Part shown: one piece after another, positions 9,861 through 17,987 of the stretch
Layout of the letters: the number at the start of each line of letters is the position of its first letter
Numbering within the stretch: the first letter of the stretch is position 1
Assembly: GCA_019306045.1 (NCBI GenBank)
Contig: JAFDMG010000003.1
Location: forward strand, 1-32,298
Source of the DNA: Deltaproteobacteria bacterium
GTDB taxonomy: Bacteria; Desulfobacterota; Anaeroferrophillalia; Anaeroferrophillales; Anaeroferrophillaceae
Direction of reading: 5' to 3'
DNA length: 32,298 nt
The notes under the pieces: model-generated
What the model was told of the DNA's origin: nothing
The model's database searches: none
The model's input: only the letters and a program-made list of their open reading frames with translations
Translations under genes and position numbers: made by a program

Positions 9861-10334
9861 ATGGCCGTAGCCGATACCCCCCATGCCGGGGAAGCCAGCG
9901 AATTTGGCGATGATTCCTTGCAGTTGTGCTGCTTTTTTCTGGGAGACCTGCTCTGCGGCATTGACATCTGCTGGGTTCAGGAGATCAACCGCAACCTGTC
10001 CCTGACCCAGGTGCCGCTGGCGCCGGAGTATGTCATGGGCATCATGAACCTGCGGGGACGGATCGTCACGGTGATCAACCTGGGGCGCAAGCTGGGGCTG
10101 ACGCCCGGCACGCTGGGCGGCCGGAGCCGGGTGATCATTGTCAACCACCGGGAAGAGTATATCGGCCTGCTGGTGGACCGGATCGATGACGTGCTGACGA
10201 TTGACAGCCGGGATATTGCCCCGCCGCCGGCGAACATGGAAGACCGGAAGGGGAAATATTTTACCGGGGCCTGTAAAAAAGGGCATGAACTGATTTCCAT
10301 TCTGGATGTGGAAGCCGTTCTGGTTGAGGAATAG
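9861..10334 (+). CDS. cheW: Chemotaxis adaptor CheW
   Basis: The 157-residue protein is a single CheW domain, the adaptor that couples receptor tips to CheA. Typical elements are GDLLCGIDICWVQEINR near the start, VPLAPEYVMGIMNLRGRIVTVINL in the middle, and GLLVDRIDDVLTI later. The ATG follows the upstream receptor stop by 3 nt, so translation is probably coupled. It is the only free-standing CheW in the window, while CheA carries two further CheW-like segments of its own. Confidence 0.95.
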   Translation: MAVADTPHAGEASEFGDDSLQLCCFFLGDLLCGIDICWVQEINRNLSLTQVPLAPEYVMGIMNLRGRIVTVINLGRKLGLTPGTLGGRSRVIIVNHREEYIGLLVDRIDDVLTIDSRDIAPPPANMEDRKGKYFTGACKKGHELISILDVEAVLVEE

Positions 10335-10349
10335 TAGGAGAGCTTGACG

Positions 10350-11981
10350 ATGAAAATCAAAAACAAACTGCTGTTTGCCAATCTGATAATCTTTTCCGTT
10401 GCCCTGGTCATGTTTCTGGCTACCGTCTATGTCAGCGGCAAGCAGAAGGATGACGGGGTGGTTATCAATCTGGCCGGCCGACAGCGGATGCTGACCCAGA
10501 AGATGACCAAGGAAGTCATGATTGCCATGCGGGAGCGGGACGGTGGCGGGAAGGCCGGCAAGGATCAGCTGCAGAAAACCATGCGGGTTTTCGACCTGAC
10601 CCTGAACTGCCTGCTCAAGGGCGGACCGGCGCCGTTGACCCTCGACCCGGACGGCAGCCGGCGCACCATCCCGCCCGCTGACGGCCAGGTGGCCGGCCAG
10701 CTGCAGCAGGTGAAAAGCCAGTGGGCCGCCTTCCGGGAAAATATCAACAAACTGCTCGTCGATGGTGACGACGCGGCCCTGGCCTACATCCTCGACCACA
10801 ACGTGCCGCTGCTCAAAGCGATGAACAAGGCGGTCGGCATGATGCAGCAGGAAGCGGAGGGCAAGGTCAGACTGTTGTTCATCACCCAGGTTGTCTGTCT
10901 GGTGGTCGGCCTGCTGGTGGTGCTGCTGGTGGCCCTGTTGACGAAGACCTACATCATCCGGCCCATCGACCAGGTGGTCGCCTTTGCCGAGGCCATGGCC
11001 TCCGGGGACCTGAGCCGCTCAATCGAGGTCAGACAGCACGATGAAATCGGGGCCCTGGCCCAGGCCTGCAACAAAATGGTGGCCAACCTGAGAAACATGT
11101 TCAGCGATATTGCCGCCAGCGTCAACACGACAGCTTCCTCCTCCAGTGTTCTCAACGACATTGCCGCCCGCCTGGCGGCCGGGTCGGAGGAAACCGCCTC
11201 CCGTTCCAACACCGTGGCCGCGGCGGCGGAGGAGATGAACGCCAACATGAATTCCGTGGCCGCGGCCATGGAAGAGGCCTCCACCAACGTGGCCACGGTT
11301 ACCGCCGGGGCGTCGGAGATGGGGGATACCATTGCCGAAATTGCCAAGAACACCGACAAGGCCCGGGAAATCACCAACCGGGCCGTGACCCAGGGCCGCA
11401 GCGCCGCCGCCAGGATCAACGAACTGGGGCACGCCGCCCAGGAGATCGGCAAGGTTACCGAAACCATTGAAGAGATTTCCGAGCAGACCAACCTGCTGGC
11501 GCTCAACGCCACCATCGAGGCGGCCCGGGCCGGGGAAGCGGGCAAGGGTTTTGCCGTGGTGGCCAACGAGATCAAGGAGCTGGCCCAGCAGACGGCGTCA
11601 GCCACCGGCGAGATTGCCGCCCGCATCGGGGAGATCCAGGATTCAACCAGCAATGCCGTGGGCGAGATCGAGGAAACCACCCGGGTCATCGACGACGTGG
11701 ACGAAATTGTCGCCTCCATTGCCGAAGCGGTGGAGCAGCAGGCGGCGACCACCAGGGAAATCGTGGAAAATATCAGCCAGGCTTCCCAGGGAATTGCCGA
11801 GGTCAACGAAAACATCGCCCAGACTTCCGGGGTTGCCGGCGATATCGCTTCCGACATCGCCAAGGTCAGCGAGACCGCCAGTGAGAGCAGCAATGCCAGC
11901 GCCATGGTGCAGCAGAATTCCCAGGAATTGAGCCAGCTGGCCAGCAAACTGCAGGAGCAGATAGGGCAGTTTACCCTGTGA
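10350..11981 (+). CDS. PilJ-type methyl-accepting chemotaxis protein
   Basis: This receptor of 543 residues has a first membrane helix at about residues 6-26 and a short periplasmic domain with the PilJ/NarX-like motif NLAGRQRMLTQKMTKE. A second helix (FITQVVCLVVGLLVVLLVALL), a HAMP domain and the signalling domain with tip [20 protein letters not shown] follow. The PilJ-type sensor domain is known from receptors linked to type IV pili and from nitrate-sensor-like proteins. The track's TTG at 10344 lies just before the ATG at 10350, and TAGGAG upstream serves that start well. It lies between cheW and cheB. A surface or twitching role is possible but not shown, because no pilus gene is in the window. 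Confidence 0.93.
   Translation: MKIKNKLLFANLIIFSVALVMFLATVYVSGKQKDDGVVINLAGRQRMLTQKMTKEVMIAMRERDGGGKAGKDQLQKTMRVFDLTLNCLLKGGPAPLTLDPDGSRRTIPPADGQVAGQLQQVKSQWAAFRENINKLLVDGDDAALAYILDHNVPLLKAMNKAVGMMQQEAEGKVRLLFITQVVCLVVGLLVVLLVALLTKTYIIRPIDQVVAFAEAMASGDLSRSIEVRQHDEIGALAQACNKMVANLRNMFSDIAASVNTTASSSSVLNDIAARLAAGSEETASRSNTVAAAAEEMNANMNSVAAAMEEASTNVATVTAGASEMGDTIAEIAKNTDKAREITNRAVTQGRSAAARINELGHAAQEIGKVTETIEEISEQTNLLALNATIEAARAGEAGKGFAVVANEIKELAQQTASATGEIAARIGEIQDSTSNAVGEIEETTRVIDDVDEIVASIAEAVEQQAATTREIVENISQASQGIAEVNENIAQTSGVAGDIASDIAKVSETASESSNASAMVQQNSQELSQLASKLQEQIGQFTL
11484..11597 (+). repeat. Near-identical receptor signalling-tip repeat, copy 3
   Basis: This 114-nt stretch matches 7150-7263 without any difference I could see, and 9321-9434 with one. 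Outside it, this receptor diverges more from the other two. Confidence 0.8.
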
Positions 11982-12048
11982 TTTTCGCTGCCCGGGGGCC
12001 GAGGCGACCGTGATCGCCCGGTGGCCCGGCGGTGTGGATGGAGGTTTT

Positions 12049-13152
12049 ATGAATATCAGGGTCCTGGTGGTTGACGATACGATCATGTATCGGAAAATAG
12101 TCAGCGACATTCTCAAGGGCCTGCCCGGGGTGGAGGTGGTTGGCACCGCCAACAACGGCAAGATCGCCCTTTCCCGCATCAAGTCGCTGAAGCCGGATCT
12201 TATCACCCTGGACGTGGAAATGCCGGTGATGAACGGCCTGGAAACCCTGGTGGCCATTCAGCAGCAGGGGTTCGAGGTTGAATGCCTGATGCTCAGTTCG
12301 GTAACCGAGCGCGGCAGCGAAGTGACCATGAAGGCCCTTGAGCTGGGGGCTTTTGATTTTATTCTCAAGCCGGACAAGGACAGTCCCGAGGAAAACTATC
12401 GCTACATCGAGGAGGAGCTGAGCCGGCGCCTGAAAGTTTTCGTCCAGCAGCGGCAGCTTCGCCGGCTGCTGCGCCACCGGAAGACCCGGAAGCCGGCGGC
12501 CGTCACCACCCGGCAGCGGCCCGAAGAGGCCCGCCAGGTGCTGCAGCGCAGCAAGGCGGCCGGGGCGCGGAAGGAAAAATCCGCCGTGGTGGCCATCGGC
12601 ATCTCCACCGGGGGGCCGAATGCCCTCACGGCCATGCTGCCGCGGCTGCCGGCCGACCTCGGGGTGCCGGTGCTCATCGTCCAGCACATGCCGCCGGTGT
12701 TTACCCGCTCCCTGGCGGCCAGCCTGGACAAAAAATGTTCCCTGGCGGTCAAAGAGGCGGTGAACGGCGAGGTGGTGCAGCACAATACCGTCTACATCGC
12801 CCCGGGCGGCAGCCAGATGAAGATCGCCAGCGGCGCGGATCTGCACCACAAGATCATTCGCATTACCGATGACCCGCCGGAAAACAACTGCAAGCCGTCG
12901 GTGGATTATCTTTTCCGCTCCGTGGCCCGGGAGTACGGTTCCAAGGCCACCGGGGTGATCATGACCGGCATGGGGGCCGACGGCAAGCTGGGGCTGCAGG
13001 TGATGAAGAGCGCCGGGGCGGTCAGCGTGGCCCAGGATGCCGATACCTGCGTGGTCTACGGCATGCCCAAGGCGGTGGCCGAGGCCGGCCTGGTGGACGT
13101 GGTGGCGTCTCTGGACAGGATCGCCGCGGAAATTGTCAAGACGGTGCAATAA
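12049..13152 (+). CDS. cheB: Chemotaxis response regulator and protein-glutamate methylesterase CheB
   Basis: The 367-residue protein removes methyl groups from, or deamidates, receptor glutamates and glutamines after phosphorylation by CheA. The receiver has Asp55 (TLDVEMPVMNG) and ends near ILKPDK. After an Arg-rich linker, the methylesterase domain shows the catalytic triad: Ser186 in AIGISTGGPNAL, His213 in VQHMPP, and Asp311 in MTGMGADG. The ATG at 12049 has a perfect GGAGG 4 nt upstream; the track's GTG at 12010 has none. Its stop overlaps the cheR start by one base (TAATG), so the two are translationally coupled. Confidence 0.96.
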   Translation: MNIRVLVVDDTIMYRKIVSDILKGLPGVEVVGTANNGKIALSRIKSLKPDLITLDVEMPVMNGLETLVAIQQQGFEVECLMLSSVTERGSEVTMKALELGAFDFILKPDKDSPEENYRYIEEELSRRLKVFVQQRQLRRLLRHRKTRKPAAVTTRQRPEEARQVLQRSKAAGARKEKSAVVAIGISTGGPNALTAMLPRLPADLGVPVLIVQHMPPVFTRSLAASLDKKCSLAVKEAVNGEVVQHNTVYIAPGGSQMKIASGADLHHKIIRITDDPPENNCKPSVDYLFRSVAREYGSKATGVIMTGMGADGKLGLQVMKSAGAVSVAQDADTCVVYGMPKAVAEAGLVDVVASLDRIAAEIVKTVQ

Positions 13153-14453
13153 TGGCGGCGATTACTCCGGCCGAGTTCAAGCTGCTGGCGGATTACATCT
13201 ACCAGATTTCCGGCATCTACCTGGAGGCGGAAAAAAAATACCTGCTGGAGACCCGCCTGGGTCCCCTGCTGGCCGCCTACCAGTGTGCCTCTTACCGGGA
13301 GCTGTACGACCTGGCGCAGCGGGACGGCGGCGACCGAAGCCTGAAAAAAGAGATTATCAATGCCATTTCCACCAACGAAACCCTTTTTTTTCGCGACCAG
13401 AAGCCTTTTGAACTCCTGAAACACAAGATAATTCCCGACTTGATCGACCGCCGCCGGCCAGGGAGTGGGGGGCGGACGAAAATCCGCATCTGGAGTGCCG
13501 CCTGCTCCACCGGGCAGGAGGTCTACAGCATCATTATTTCCCTCTTCGAGGTTCTGGGCAGCCTGAACGAATATGATTTTTACATTTTGGGGACCGACAT
13601 TGCCGACGAGGCGATCGGCAAGGCCAGCTACGGCAGTTACAGCAAGTTCGAAATCGAGCGCGGCCTGCCCAAAAAGGTCCTGCAGCGCTATTTCCAGCCG
13701 GTTGCCAATGGCTGGCGCATCAAGGATGAAATCCGTTCCCTGGCGGTGTTCAAAAAATTCAATCTCATGGAGCCTTACACCCACCTGGGGACGTTCGACA
13801 TCATCTTCTGCCGCAACGTGGCCATTTATTTTGCCGATCAGGACAAGCGGCGGCTGTTCCAGAAGCTGGCCCGGACCCTGGCTCCGGACGGCTATCTGAT
13901 CATCGGCGGTTCGGAATCCCTTACCGGTATTGCGCCCCAGTTTGTCGCCCGGCATTACCTGCAGGGTATTTTTTACCAGCTCCAGGGAGCGGCTGACCCT
14001 CCCGCGGCCGGGGACCGGAAACGGCCGGCAGCCGCCGGGGCGGCCGCCGGGCCCTCCCGCCGCCGGCCGCCGGCAAAACCTTCCTCAACCGCCGGCAAGG
14101 CCGGAAAGCGGCGGCCGACGGCAGCCGACCGGCCCCCGCCGCCGTCTCCGCCGGCCGCCCGGCCGGAAAACGATTCCCCGCCGGCCGGTTCGGAGGCCGG
14201 GCGGTGTGAACCGTCTTCACCGCCGGCGACCGCCGGCGGTGAAGAAGCCGGTGGCTTTCTGGCCCGGCTGGATCGGACGCCGCCGGGGAGCACCCCGCTG
14301 CTGGCGGAGCTGCAGGGCGGCCGCCAGCCGGCAACGCCCCTGGTGCTGGGGGCGCAGGGCGGCCGCCAGCCTGGCCCCTCCCTGCTGGCGGAACTGGCCC
14401 GGCGGGCCGATGAAACGGCCGCTGCCGGTGACGAGCCGGAGCCGGACTCCTGA
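13152..14453 (+). CDS. cheR: Chemotaxis protein methyltransferase CheR with a long low-complexity C-terminal tail
   Basis: Residues 1 to about 277 are a standard CheR that transfers methyl from S-adenosylmethionine to receptor glutamates. The helical N-domain is followed by the SAM-binding loop IWSAACSTGQEVYSI, then FDIIFCRNVAIYF and YLIIGGSESL. The remaining roughly 155 residues are Pro/Ala/Arg-rich and probably disordered. They end with a 14-residue repeat unit (QGGRQP twice, 42 nt apart) flanked by two LLAEL motifs. CheR proteins usually end near 270-290 residues or carry TPR repeats, so this tail is unusual. The start overlaps the cheB stop. It is the last gene of the chemosensory operon. 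Confidence 0.94.
   Translation: MAAITPAEFKLLADYIYQISGIYLEAEKKYLLETRLGPLLAAYQCASYRELYDLAQRDGGDRSLKKEIINAISTNETLFFRDQKPFELLKHKIIPDLIDRRRPGSGGRTKIRIWSAACSTGQEVYSIIISLFEVLGSLNEYDFYILGTDIADEAIGKASYGSYSKFEIERGLPKKVLQRYFQPVANGWRIKDEIRSLAVFKKFNLMEPYTHLGTFDIIFCRNVAIYFADQDKRRLFQKLARTLAPDGYLIIGGSESLTGIAPQFVARHYLQGIFYQLQGAADPPAAGDRKRPAAAGAAAGPSRRRPPAKPSSTAGKAGKRRPTAADRPPPPSPPAARPENDSPPAGSEAGRCEPSSPPATAGGEEAGGFLARLDRTPPGSTPLLAELQGGRQPATPLVLGAQGGRQPGPSLLAELARRADETAAAGDEPEPDS
14216..14243. repeat. Perfect inverted repeat (13-nt arms, 2-nt centre) inside the cheR tail
   Basis: TTCACCGCCGGCG, then AC, then CGCCGGCGGTGAA: the arms are exact reverse complements. It lies in the codons of the disordered CheR tail. 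No T-run follows, so it does not look like an intrinsic terminator. It may just reflect GCCGGC-rich composition. Confidence 0.6.
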
Positions 14454-14471
14454 CGGCGGCTGCCGGCGAAC

Positions 14472-14499
14472 TTGACAAAGATGGTAAATCAGCTAGTAT
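14472..14499 (+). promoter_or_regulatory. Candidate sigma-70-type promoter for the hybrid sensor kinase
   Basis: A consensus TTGACA at 14472-14477 is followed after 16 nt by TAGTAT at 14494-14499, in an AT-richer patch that stands out from the surrounding GC-rich DNA. It lies in the 148-nt gap between cheR and the kinase gene, leaving a leader of about 95 nt. Confidence 0.5.
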
Positions 14500-14601
14500 T
14501 GGTAAAAATACCGTCTCACCGGCTATAGCTGTCCTGCCGTGATCCCGAAGCCGCCGCCGGCGCGCTTTTCCCTGGCCCTCAACCCGAACCCGGGGCATTA
14601 G

Positions 14602-17037
14602 GTGAAAAACAAGTTCCGCTTTCTGCTGATCATCCTGCTTCTGGGCCTGCCCTGGCCGTCCTGGGCCCGGACGGTCCGGGTCGGCGTCTATGAGAACAAG
14701 CCCCTGGTTTTCCGCGACCGGCAGGATGGCCGTTACCAGGGGATGTGCATCGATGTCCTGGAAGAGGTCGCCCGCCGGGAGGGGTGGCAGCTGCGCTACG
14801 AGGCCGGCACCTGGAGCCGGTGCCTGGAACGCCTGGAGAATGGCGCCATCGACCTGCTGGTGGCCATCGCCTGGTCGGCGGCCCGGGAGAAAAAATTCGC
14901 CTTTTCCCGGGAGCCCTTGTTCATCAACTGGGGTACCATCTATGTCCCCCGCAACTCCCCGATAAAATCCATCGTCGACCTCAAGGGCCGCAGCGTCGCC
15001 GTGCTGCAGAACGATATTCACCGGGCGGTGCTGGCCGACCTCCTGCTTCGCTTTCGCCTCACCTGCCGCCTGGTCGACGTGGACGGTTACGACCAGGTTT
15101 TCCGGCTGCTGGAAAACGGCACCGTCGATGCCGGTCTGGTCAACCGCCTCTACGGCAGCGTCAACGACCGGAAGTACGCTGTCGAGCGCACGGCGATGAT
15201 TCTCAATCCCGTCAATGTCTGCTATGCCGCGCCCCGGGGACAGACGGCGCTGCTGGCGGCCATCGACCGCCACCTGACGGCCATGAAAGCCGACGAGGGC
15301 TCCCTCTACTACCGTTCCCAGAGCCACTGGCTGGCCGGCATCCCGCGGACGGAGCCAATGCCTGCCTGGGCCGTCTGGCTGTTGGGCGTCGTGGCGGCCA
15401 TGACGGTCATCCTGCTGGTTTTCAACCTGCTGTTGAAGCGGCAGGTGAAGGAAAGAACGGCCGCCCTGCAGGAAACCTGCAAGAAGCTGGCCGCCAGTGA
15501 GAACCGCCTGGAACTGGTGCTCAAGGGTGCCGATCTGGGAATCTGGGACTGGGATCTGCAAAGCGGCAGCATCGTCTCCAATGAACGCTGGGCGACCATT
15601 CTGGGCTATGACGCCCGCGACGTCAATCACAGCCTGGCCGAGTGGGAGAGCCTGGTGCATGCCGACGACCTGCCGGCGGTGCGCCGGGCGATCCAGGACC
15701 ACCTGGAAGGCCGGCGGGAGCATTACGAGGCCGAGTACCGCATGCGCTCCAAAGACGGCAGCTGGATCTGGCTGCTGGACCGCGGCCGGGTGGTGGAACG
15801 GGATGCCGAGGGCCGGCCGGCCCGCATGGCCGGCACCCATCTGGACATTACCCTGCGCAAGCGGGCCGCCGAGGAGCGGGAGCGTTTTGCCGCCCAGATG
15901 CAGCATACCCAGAAGCTGGAAAGCCTGGGCATCCTGGCCGGCGGCATCGCCCATGATTTCAACAACATCCTTACCGTTATCCTCGGCAATGTTGACCTGG
16001 CCCGCCGGGAGCTGGCGCCGGCATCCACGGCCCTGCCCCGGCTGACGGCCATCAGGCAGGCCACCCGGCGGGCGGCGGACCTGGCCCGGCAGATGCTGGC
16101 CTATTCCGGCAAAGGCCGCTTTGAGGTCCTCGATGTCGACCTCAACGAGTTGATCCGGGAAATGGGGCATCTGCTGCAGGTTTCCATCTCGAAAAAAATC
16201 GAGTTGCGCTACCGGCTGGCGGCGCAGCTGCCGGCCGTAGTGGCCGACCCTTCCCAGATCCGCCAGGTGGTGATGAACCTGATCACCAACGCTTCCGAAG
16301 CCATCGGCGACCGGAACGGGATCATTACCCTGACCACCGGGGTGCGCTATTGTGACCGGGATTACCTGCGGGGTACTTTCCTGGATGAACAGCAGCCGGC
16401 GGGCGAGTATGTTTTCCTGGAAGCCGAGGACAACGGCTGCGGTATGGACCGGGAAACCAGGGAGAGGATTTTCGATCCCTTTTTCACCACCAAGATGACC
16501 GGCCGGGGTCTGGGAATGGCGGCGGTGCTGGGCATTGTCCGGGGGCACCGGGGCGCCATCAGGGTCTACAGCGAGGTTGGCCGGGGCACCAGCATCAAGA
16601 TCTTCCTGCCGGCGGCGCCCCGCCAGCCCGACGTCCCGGCCACCCCGTCGTCGGCGGCCGGCCGCTGGCGCGGCCAAGGTACGGTGCTGCTGGTGGACGA
16701 CGAGGAGAGCATTCGCTTTCTGGGACAGGAGATGTTGCAGCTGCTGGGTTTCGAGGTCCTGTCGGCCGCGGACGGCCGTCAGGCGGTGGAGCTCTATCGC
16801 CGGGCCGGCCGGGACATCGTCTGCGTCATCCTTGACCTGACCATGCCCAACATGGGCGGCGAAGAGGCCTTTCACTTCCTGCGGGAGATGGACGAGCAGG
16901 TAAAGGTGGTGATCGCCAGCGGCTACAGCGAGAGCGGCATCCGGGACCAGTTCATCGGCAGGGGACTGGCCGGGGTCATCCAGAAGCCCTACCTGCTGGA
17001 TGACCTGAGGACGGTCCTCCAGCAGATTCTCGGTTGA
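14602..17037 (+). CDS. Hybrid sensor histidine kinase with periplasmic solute-binding domain, PAS and receiver
   Basis: The 811-residue protein has a signal sequence (FLLIILLLGLPWPSWA) and a periplasmic solute-binding domain of family 3 (RVGVYENKPLVF near the start; YQGMCIDVLEEVA; about residues 22-245). A membrane helix (about 254-276) and a PAS domain (GADLGIWDWDLQSG) follow. The kinase core has phospho-His451 in GGIAHDFNN and an ATPase domain (DNGCGM). The C-terminal receiver has Asp745 (VILDLTMPNMGG) and Lys795. It probably senses a small periplasmic ligand such as an amino acid, by analogy with BvgS/EvgS-like kinases. The start is a GTG with a weak ribosome site, supported by the signal peptide position. 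No cognate regulator is adjacent. Confidence 0.92.
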   Translation: MKNKFRFLLIILLLGLPWPSWARTVRVGVYENKPLVFRDRQDGRYQGMCIDVLEEVARREGWQLRYEAGTWSRCLERLENGAIDLLVAIAWSAAREKKFAFSREPLFINWGTIYVPRNSPIKSIVDLKGRSVAVLQNDIHRAVLADLLLRFRLTCRLVDVDGYDQVFRLLENGTVDAGLVNRLYGSVNDRKYAVERTAMILNPVNVCYAAPRGQTALLAAIDRHLTAMKADEGSLYYRSQSHWLAGIPRTEPMPAWAVWLLGVVAAMTVILLVFNLLLKRQVKERTAALQETCKKLAASENRLELVLKGADLGIWDWDLQSGSIVSNERWATILGYDARDVNHSLAEWESLVHADDLPAVRRAIQDHLEGRREHYEAEYRMRSKDGSWIWLLDRGRVVERDAEGRPARMAGTHLDITLRKRAAEERERFAAQMQHTQKLESLGILAGGIAHDFNNILTVILGNVDLARRELAPASTALPRLTAIRQATRRAADLARQMLAYSGKGRFEVLDVDLNELIREMGHLLQVSISKKIELRYRLAAQLPAVVADPSQIRQVVMNLITNASEAIGDRNGIITLTTGVRYCDRDYLRGTFLDEQQPAGEYVFLEAEDNGCGMDRETRERIFDPFFTTKMTGRGLGMAAVLGIVRGHRGAIRVYSEVGRGTSIKIFLPAAPRQPDVPATPSSAAGRWRGQGTVLLVDDEESIRFLGQEMLQLLGFEVLSAADGRQAVELYRRAGRDIVCVILDLTMPNMGGEEAFHFLREMDEQVKVVIASGYSESGIRDQFIGRGLAGVIQKPYLLDDLRTVLQQILG

Positions 17038-17047
17038 GCCTCTTCAT

Positions 17048-17090
17048 TTTTTCCGCAAAGCCCGCGGTTTGCCCGCGGGCCCCGGAAAAA
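17048..17090. terminator. Hairpin between convergent genes, probable terminator
   Basis: An outer stem TTTTTCCG/CGGAAAAA encloses an inner stem GCCCGCGG/CCGCGGGC (17060-17080). It sits between the ends of the + strand kinase and the - strand mscS-like gene. A run of seven T starts at 17100 on the + strand. The immediate 3' side of the stem is A-rich rather than T-rich, so function as an intrinsic terminator is likely but not certain. Confidence 0.45.
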
Positions 17091-17095
17091 GCCGC

Positions 17096-17911
17096 TTACT
17101 TTTTTTCCTGCTGGTAGAGGTGGACGTCCTGCTGCGGGTAGGGGATGCTGATTCCTTCCTGGTCGAAGCGCAGTTTGATGGCTTCCGTGGTGTCGAAAAA
17201 CACATCCCAGTAATCTTCACTCCTGGCCCAGACCCGGACAGTGTAGTTGACGCTGCTGTCCCCCAGTTCCGCCACCGCAATGGTCGGCGCGGGATCTTGA
17301 AGAATCCGGCTGTCCGCGCTGATCAGGTCGGTAAGCACCTGGCGGACCTTTTTGAGGTCATCCTCGTAGCTGACGCCGACGCTGATGTCGACCCGCCGCT
17401 GCGGCATGGCGGAGTAGTTGGTGATCGTGCCGCCCATGATCGCCGAGTTGGGGATGATGATCACCTTGTTGTCAGGCGTTTTCAGGATGGTGGTGAAGAT
17501 GCTGATCTCTTCCACCGCCCCGGTGACCCCGCCGGCCTCGACAAAATCACCGGCTTTGAAAGGCCGGAAAATGATCAGCAGGAAGCCGGCGGCGAAATTG
17601 GACAGGGAACCCTGGAGGGCCAGGCCGATGGCCAGGCCGGCGGCGCCGAGAACGGCCACGAAAGAGGTGGTCTGGACCCCGAGCTTGGAGATGGCCGCGA
17701 TGATGACGAAAACCACGATCGCGGCGTAAACCAGGTTGCAGGTGAAGGAAACGATGGTCGGCTCCACCTTTTTCTTGGTCATGATCTTTTCCGTCAGGTG
17801 CCGGACCGCCTTGGCCGCCCAGCGGCCGATGATGAAAATTGCCAGGGCGGCAATCAGGTTCAAACCGTAGACGGTCAGCAGCTCCTGGAGCCTGGGCATG
17901 ATGTTTTCCAT
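17096..17911 (-). CDS. MscS-family small-conductance mechanosensitive channel
   Basis: The 271-residue membrane protein is close to the E. coli MscS length. It has three membrane helices; TM3 and the following stretch carry the characteristic Gly/Ala-rich pore helix (LGAAGLAIGLALQGSLSNFAAG). The beta domain includes PFKAGDFVEAGGVTGAVEEI and IIIPNSAIMGGTITNYS, and a cytoplasmic alpha/beta domain follows. Such channels open under membrane tension to release solutes during hypo-osmotic shock. A good GGAGG precedes the ATG. The gene lies downstream of the lemA gene and ends at the convergent hairpin. Confidence 0.95.
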   Translation of the reverse strand: MENIMPRLQELLTVYGLNLIAALAIFIIGRWAAKAVRHLTEKIMTKKKVEPTIVSFTCNLVYAAIVVFVIIAAISKLGVQTTSFVAVLGAAGLAIGLALQGSLSNFAAGFLLIIFRPFKAGDFVEAGGVTGAVEEISIFTTILKTPDNKVIIIPNSAIMGGTITNYSAMPQRRVDISVGVSYEDDLKKVRQVLTDLISADSRILQDPAPTIAVAELGDSSVNYTVRVWARSEDYWDVFFDTTEAIKLRFDQEGISIPYPQQDVHLYQQEKK

Positions 17912-17987
17912 CGTTTCTTGACCTCCGTTCTTGGGGTTGCGGGGCGCCAGGCAACGGCCGGCGGCCCGGGAATGAGCGCTTCTCCGT

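Noticed and set aside
7644-10799. Minus-strand ORF of 1051 aa opposite the receptors and cheW
   Set aside because: Shadow of plus-strand receptor genes, rich in Gly, His and Gln as expected for a reverse complement frame.
13921-16875. Minus-strand ORF of 984 aa opposite cheR and the hybrid kinase
   Set aside because: It spans a promoter region and two clear plus-strand genes; low-complexity composition and no domain.
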